Below, piece after piece: positions 63,916 through 64,000 of a DNA stretch of 64,000 bases. Each line of letters begins with the position of its first letter. The first letter of the stretch is position 1. Both the position numbers and the translations under genes were made by a program. The notes under the pieces were generated by a model that worked only from the letters and a program-made list of their open reading frames with translations, was not told where the DNA came from and did not search any database. Source of the stretch: Emergomyces orientalis (Eukaryota > Ascomycota > Eurotiomycetes > Onygenales > Ajellomycetaceae); the NCBI GenBank assembly GCA_002110485.1, contig MOWL01000046.1:1295124-1359123 (forward strand), read 5' to 3'.

Positions 63916-64000
63916 TTAGGGTTAGGGTTAGGGTTAGGGTTAGGGTTAGGGTTAGGGTTAGGGTTAGGGTTAGGGTTAGGGTTAGGGTTAGGGTTAGGGT
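63916..64000 (+). repeat. Telomere repeat array
   Basis: Fourteen uninterrupted TTAGGG units plus one base run to the window end. The G-rich strand points right, so this is the right chromosome end, and the array begins directly in the LINE sequence. Confidence 0.97.

Noticed and set aside
9250..63921. Nuclear reassignment of UGA to Trp as a settled explanation
   Set aside because: TGG is still the common Trp codon in the same genes, and several frames (copia pol, element B pol) appear to end naturally at TGA. Kept only as a hypothesis to test.

Overview
The window is the right-hand end of a linear eukaryotic chromosome, most likely from a filamentous ascomycete fungus. It stops in 14 copies of TTAGGG (63916-64000). 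Supporting signs are short GT-AG introns of 58 and 72 bp, fungal protein families (small diverged kinases, APH-type phosphotransferase, a fungal transcription-factor remnant, subtelomeric RecQ-type helicases) and dense decaying retroelements. The species cannot be named from sequence alone.

Layout. 1-8.9 kb: start of a probable retrotransposon gag (minus), two casein-kinase-1 remnants flanking a transcription-factor remnant, a 60-bp minisatellite, a LINE 3' fragment, an intact kinase-like gene and a two-exon conserved gene. 8.9-14.6 kb: a complete Ty1/copia element (102-bp LTRs, target duplication ATTGT) disabled by two in-frame stops and one frameshift. 15.4-16.5 kb: an intact two-exon phosphotransferase-like gene. 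16.5-26.5 kb: AT-rich DNA with degenerate non-coding repeats, a long decayed reading frame on the minus strand and two broken LINEs, one internally scrambled. 26.5-36.4 kb: two telomere-linked helicase-type genes reading toward the telomere, both carrying in-frame stops. 36.4-63.9 kb: two AT-rich LINE pieces, each split by a near-identical Ty3/gypsy-type element (A at 37595-48319 plus; B at 53211-62646 minus), so that the chromosome end forms a giant inverted repeat.

How the parts relate. The helicase genes combine an N-terminal double zinc-finger region, a middle region with spaced Arg, Lys, Arg, His and Tyr residues matching the tyrosine-recombinase signature, a RecQ-type helicase core and a Cys-rich C-terminus. 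This suggests that a DNA-cutting and DNA-unwinding activity were joined in one subtelomeric, possibly mobile, gene. The gypsy elements carry gag, pol and an unexplained third gene (876 codons in A, broken by a deletion in B). They are young: their four LTRs look identical. The terminal LINE is cut off by the telomere array inside its reverse-transcriptase domain.

Most decayed genes contain nonsense codons that are TGA (a few TAG) where the family has, or plausibly has, tryptophan. Coordinates of coding parts in pseudogenes are the visible extents, not functional models.
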